A DNA stretch of 64,000 nucleotides from Paenibacillus sp. EZ-K15 (GTDB taxonomy: Bacteria > Bacillota > Bacilli > Paenibacillales > Paenibacillaceae): NCBI RefSeq assembly GCF_002573715.1, contig NZ_PDHM01000004.1, positions 203,537 through 267,536 of the forward strand. Direction: 5' to 3'. Numbering within the stretch: the first letter of the stretch is position 1; the number at the start of each line of letters is the position of its first letter. Below, piece after piece: positions 60,934-64,000 of the stretch. A program made the translations under genes and the position numbers. The notes under the pieces are model-generated. The model did not search any database. It worked only from the letters and a program-made list of their open reading frames with translations, and was not told the DNA's origin.

Positions 60934-60975
60934 AAAACCGCAGTCAATCCTTACGGACTGACTGCGGTTATTTTA
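60934..60975. terminator. Bidirectional terminator, EcfT/MORN protein
   Basis: AACCGCAGTCA pairs with TGACTGCGGTT around a partly paired loop, with TTATTTTA downstream and AAAGAAAA upstream. Confidence 0.8.
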
Positions 60976-61908
60976 CTCGAATTTTATAGGGAAGGCTTCA
61001 CAAACACTTGTGGACGAATTGCTGCAGCTTATCGGCTCTGGGTCGTTTCCAATGTCTTTTAATAGTTTTGAGAATTCACCCAGATAGGGTTGCAAGACAT
61101 GTTTATTGTTATTGATTTTCCCTTGAACGATCCCAGCAAACCGTCCATTCTCCTTCACGTCTTTTGCGGTAACGAGTTTCCCGTTCTTGTAATTCTCTAC
61201 TCTATAGAATTCTTCATCCTCGAAACGTTGGTTCACTCCGGTATAGAGCTCCATCACCTCATAGTCACCCGTTCGATATACGCCTTCGCTGATGGAACTC
61301 CCGTAATCCTCCATGCTTCTTGCATATTCGAACCCTTTGTAGTCAAGCGCGGACTTTTCCCTTTTGTAATAATTCAGCAGTTGGATGTGGCCGCGAGCCA
61401 ATTTGGAATGCATTAGTTCATTTGCCTGCTTGCGATCCGATACGGAAAATTCCAAGAAGGTGTTTCCATTCCGATAGTCAAACCAAATGCTATCCATGGA
61501 TTGCGTGACGGTATGGCCTGTTAGCAAGTCATGATCCTTGAAAGTGCCCTTCGAGATTACATAAAATTCAAGATCAGGGTTGCTCTCCTTGCGAACTCCG
61601 GTTCCATCGGGTCGGTCGTTCTTCCATTTACCTTCGTATACGATTCTCATGTCCTCGGGAAGCCTGTCCGATATGTATTTTCCTGTGCCGGATCTTTGAC
61701 CATTGTACCAATCGCCGCTGTACACTTTGGAAGGTCCCCATCTCATGGTGCCTTTCCCGTGGGGGTTGTTATTCTTCACTTCTCCGTAATAGGTTGCCCC
61801 GTTGGGGAGGGTCAAGCTCACTTTTTGGTTTGAGGCCTCGGTCTCCTCATGGGTAAACAAAAGAAACAGCAGTGCTAGTGTAAGAAAGCTTAGGTATTTT
61901 CTGATCAC
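60973..61908 (-). CDS. Exported MORN-repeat protein
   Basis: The 311-residue protein starts at GTG, with a signal peptide (about 1-25; LTLALLFLLFTHEETEA) and three MORN repeats (about 38-100): YYGEVKNNNPHGKGTM, YSGDWYNGQRSGTGKY and YEGKWKNDRPDGTGV. MORN repeats bind lipids or proteins in other systems. The rest is alpha/beta with two C-terminal cysteines (SCSNSSTSVC). Function unknown; no co-directional partner. Confidence 0.8.
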   Translation of the reverse strand: MIRKYLSFLTLALLFLLFTHEETEASNQKVSLTLPNGATYYGEVKNNNPHGKGTMRWGPSKVYSGDWYNGQRSGTGKYISDRLPEDMRIVYEGKWKNDRPDGTGVRKESNPDLEFYVISKGTFKDHDLLTGHTVTQSMDSIWFDYRNGNTFLEFSVSDRKQANELMHSKLARGHIQLLNYYKREKSALDYKGFEYARSMEDYGSSISEGVYRTGDYEVMELYTGVNQRFEDEEFYRVENYKNGKLVTAKDVKENGRFAGIVQGKINNNKHVLQPYLGEFSKLLKDIGNDPEPISCSNSSTSVCEAFPIKFE

Positions 61909-62100
61909 TCTTCGATTAGTCTCCTCTACATTTGAATCTTGTCGAATTTATATACCATCCACGGATGATTTACTCAGTCAAATCATAGATGAGAATCTTG
62001 TCAAACGTAAAGTTATAATATGGCAATTGAATATGTGAAATGGATATTTGGTCCATCTTTTTTTGTGGGTTTCACAATACAGCTTGTAGAGAATGAAACT

Positions 62101-62139
62101 ATAAGAAAACACCGTTGCCGTGAAGGAACGATGTTTTCT
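62101..62139 (-). terminator. Terminator after the small cysteine-rich ORF
   Basis: AGAAAACACCGTT and AACGATGTTTTCT pair (one G-U) around a 10-base loop, followed on the minus strand by TTATAGTTT. Confidence 0.55.
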
Positions 62140-62149
62140 GTCATCCGCA

Positions 62150-62335
62150 TTAATGCATCGGCATCGGCGTATTCGTCGGTTCGATCCCCTGGTAGGCCTG
62201 ATCCACGGACTGCCGGATTTCCTTCACGCTGGACATATGCGGGAGAGGCGTATCGGGATTCAGCAGGTAGTCGCTTTTTCCGTGGATCGGCCTGCAAGCT
62301 TTTCCGCATACAGGACATGTTCTGCAACATCCTTT
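62150..62335 (-). CDS. Small cysteine-rich protein, possible zinc ribbon
   Basis: The 61-residue frame begins MKGCCRTCPVCGKACRP, a knuckle-like array of five cysteines (C-C-x2-C-x2-C-x3-C), then an acidic, proline-rich tail. No ribosome site is evident; a longer frame from ATG 62371 would start inside a perfect palindrome. A terminator follows the stop. It may be a real small zinc or iron-sulfur protein, but the evidence is limited. Confidence 0.4.
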   Translation of the reverse strand, partial: KGCCRTCPVCGKACRPIHGKSDYLLNPDTPLPHMSSVKEIRQSVDQAYQGIEPTNTPMPMH

Positions 62336-62342
62336 CATAATC

Positions 62343-62379
62343 GAACAGGGATGCATCCATGATGGATGCATCCCTGTTC
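62343..62379. promoter_or_regulatory. 37-base perfect palindrome
   Basis: GAACAGGGATGCATCC, a five-base centre ATGAT and the exact complement, 8 bases upstream of the small ORF start and 26 bases after the HepT-like stop. It lacks a T-run, so an operator or an RNA stem controlling translation is more likely than a terminator. Confidence 0.5.
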
Positions 62380-62404
62380 ATTTTGAGTATATGGATTTAT
62401 GTCT

Positions 62405-63415
62405 TTAGGGCAGAAAATAATGGAGCAGGACCTGCAAATCATGCTGTGCCGGATGATCCGTAAAGTCGCCGATCATTCGCTGAGCCTGTTCCGCATACGA
62501 TCGGGCAAGCGTCTCGCTTTGCTCAATGGCGCTGCTTGCGGCAATGCGGTGGATGACTTCATCCATGTCAGCCGCCGCAGAGTGGGGGCCAAGCTGTCTG
62601 ATTCCAGGTGCAAGGGCTGGATCGTTGAGGGCGTAAATCACCGGCAGCGTAATGTTGCCATTTCGCAGGTCTGCGCCAGCCGGCTTGCCGATGGCCTCCT
62701 TGGGCTTCGTGAAATCGAGCAGGTCATCCCGGATTTGAAATGCCATGCCGAGCGACTCTCCGAATTGAAACAGCCGTTCAGCGGTTCTCGCATCCGCTTT
62801 GGCTGCTTCCGCGCCCGCTTTCAGGCAGTGGGCCATCAGCAGGGCGGTTTTGCAGCGCGTTTTCTCCAAATACTGCTCCAGCGTTAGTTCATAATTAAAG
62901 CGGTGGTGCAGCTGATCGTATTCTCCCATACAGAGCTCGGTTACCAGAGCCGCAAGTTCGGCTAACCGGTAAGCATCCGCCTCGGAGACATCTTCACTGC
63001 TCCTGTCTGACTCGTCATTCGGATGACCCGCAGCCCATTCGATGGCACGGGCAATCATGTAATTGCCGATGTGCACGGCCGTCTGGACATCCGTGGTTTC
63101 ATGCAGGGTCGGCATGCCTCGCCGCATATCGGATTGATCGATGATGTCATCGTGTACCAGCGAAGCCATGTGTAAATATTCAAGCAGCACGGCGGTTTTC
63201 ATGACGGCCGGCTCATGCACGCTTTCCCCGAAACGGCTGCCGAGCACGACCATGAGCGGACGCAGCCGCTTGCCGCCGGCGTCAATGAGATCTATGACGC
63301 TGCTTAGCACAACAGAGGGAGGAGAGAGGTCACGGTCTGAGGTGACCACCTCCCGGAGCAGGTTGTCGAAGGAAGCGAGATCCACTCCCATTTGGTTATG
63401 AATGTTCATTTGCAT
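62405..63415 (-). CDS. Polyprenyl (heptaprenyl-type) diphosphate synthase, HepT-like
   Basis: The 336-residue trans-prenyltransferase has the first Asp-rich motif in VHDDIIDQSDMRRGMPTLH (about residues 91-109) and the second in FQIRDDLLDF (about 228-237), with IDAGGKRLRP upstream. It extends isopentenyl chains for (demethyl)menaquinone. The gene before it encodes a HepS-like protein, so the pair may be a two-subunit heptaprenyl synthase. The location next to apbE/ECF genes recalls the dedicated demethylmenaquinone branch of Listeria electron-transfer loci. AAAGGAG precedes a cluster of ATGs; I took 63415. Confidence 0.88.
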   Translation of the reverse strand: MQMNIHNQMGVDLASFDNLLREVVTSDRDLSPPSVVLSSVIDLIDAGGKRLRPLMVVLGSRFGESVHEPAVMKTAVLLEYLHMASLVHDDIIDQSDMRRGMPTLHETTDVQTAVHIGNYMIARAIEWAAGHPNDESDRSSEDVSEADAYRLAELAALVTELCMGEYDQLHHRFNYELTLEQYLEKTRCKTALLMAHCLKAGAEAAKADARTAERLFQFGESLGMAFQIRDDLLDFTKPKEAIGKPAGADLRNGNITLPVIYALNDPALAPGIRQLGPHSAAADMDEVIHRIAASSAIEQSETLARSYAEQAQRMIGDFTDHPAQHDLQVLLHYFLP

Positions 63416-63440
63416 CATCGCTCCTTTCCCATATGGCTCC

Positions 63441-63878
63441 TTACGCGCTCCGTTGCTCCAGATAGCTGCGGATTTCGCGTTTCAGCTCTTTAAGCAGGAT
63501 TTCGGGTGAAACGTTCTTCATTAGATTCAGCTGCATGCGTTTATGGAAGGGGAGAAGCCGGGACAGCAGCTTCCATTCCTTCCGTTTGACGGCAATCCGG
63601 TACATAAGCCCGGTTAAATAATCGCCGTCCAGCAGCATGCGCGTCAATCTCTCGTTGTCCTGTGCCTGGAGCTTGCCGTGCTTGCTTAGCGCGGAATGAA
63701 TCAGGATGCAGCATGCCAGCACCGTCATTTTACGGGAATAGGCCAGTTCGTAAGCGTTGAGCATATCAGCAATGTCCCTCACCGGCCTGTTATCCATCTC
63801 CATCCAATCGATATCCGTTCCGGAATCGATATGCGACCGAAGCAGGTCGATCGTATCCTGTAATAGCTTCATATCCAT
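63441..63878 (-). CDS. Short HepS-like protein (heptaprenyl synthase component 1-type)
   Basis: The 145-residue protein resembles the non-catalytic subunit of heptaprenyl diphosphate synthase: MLLDGDYLTGLMYRIAVKRKEWKLLSRLLPFHKRM (about residues 83-117) parallels the LAGDYYSGLYY motif of HepS. It is shorter than usual HepS (about 250 residues). AAGGAG precedes the ATG by 9 bases. It lies 22 bases upstream of the HepT-like gene. Confidence 0.65.
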   Translation of the reverse strand: MDMKLLQDTIDLLRSHIDSGTDIDWMEMDNRPVRDIADMLNAYELAYSRKMTVLACCILIHSALSKHGKLQAQDNERLTRMLLDGDYLTGLMYRIAVKRKEWKLLSRLLPFHKRMQLNLMKNVSPEILLKELKREIRSYLEQRSA

Positions 63879-64000
63879 CGTTATTGACTCCTTCCGGAAG
63901 GCTCGTGTTGATTAAGAGTGTGAATGACGGCAGAACGGCCTATGAACCGAATCGGCAAGCAAGATAAGACAAGCCGATTCTCTCGAATGGTGGAAGATTA

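Noticed and set aside
62013..62381. 122-residue frame overlapping the cysteine-rich micro-ORF
   Set aside because: It runs through the palindrome and the terminator, and has no recognisable features.

Overview
The window looks like a chromosomal stretch of a Paenibacillus-type Firmicute (low-50s percent G+C by eye). The basis is strong GGAGG ribosome sites with frequent TTG and GTG starts, S-layer-homology (SLH) anchored surface enzymes, YesM/YesN two-component genes beside sugar ABC transporters, a spore photoproduct lyase, and several ECF sigma factors. No rRNA, tRNA or CRISPR array was seen. Where several starts were possible I chose the one with the best-placed ribosome site.

Left part (1-20.5 kb): the tail of an SLH protein; a structured intergenic region; an ECF sigma factor with a membrane-anchored partner; a glycan module (AraC regulator, sulfatase, GH20 hexosaminidase); and a large SLH-anchored pullulanase with cre-like sites. 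Next come an intact IS200/IS605 element (TnpA, TnpB and a probable omega-RNA), a three-gene membrane protein / binding-protein-VWA / TelA operon, a Doc-AbrB toxin-antitoxin pair and an APH-fold kinase.

Middle (20.5-41 kb): a peptide/nickel-type ABC transporter operon ending in an OsmC-like gene; an NAD(P)H oxidoreductase operon divergent from an HxlR regulator; an MHYT-GGDEF-EAL protein; spore photoproduct lyase; and a YesN/YesM system followed by a lipoprotein and two LplB/LplC-type permeases, with a GntR-LacI-type repressor after them.

Right part (41.5-54.5 kb): a processive GT2 glycosyltransferase, an NSS transporter, a DUF896 protein, and a compact exopolysaccharide operon. That operon encodes a degenerate GGDEF protein with an intact c-di-GMP I-site, a 47-residue membrane protein and a GT2 synthase. 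Then come an ECF41 sigma factor convergent with its AhpD-like partner, both preceded by the same TGTCACA-N16-TGTC promoter, an ECF sigma/DUF4179 pair, and a GH3 glycosidase with a cre site.

Right end (55.5-64 kb): a redox block. An Fnr regulator with the Bacillus-type C-terminal cysteine cluster lies downstream of apbE (FAD:protein FMN transferase). Divergent from apbE is a NusG-II / Gx-transporter / EcfA / EcfA / EcfT operon with an Fnr-box-like site at about -41.5. Beyond it lie HepS-like and HepT-like prenyl synthase genes. The content resembles the flavin-based extracellular electron transfer loci of Listeria and relatives, and is the most interesting system here together with the c-di-GMP/GT2 operon and the TelA/VWA operon.
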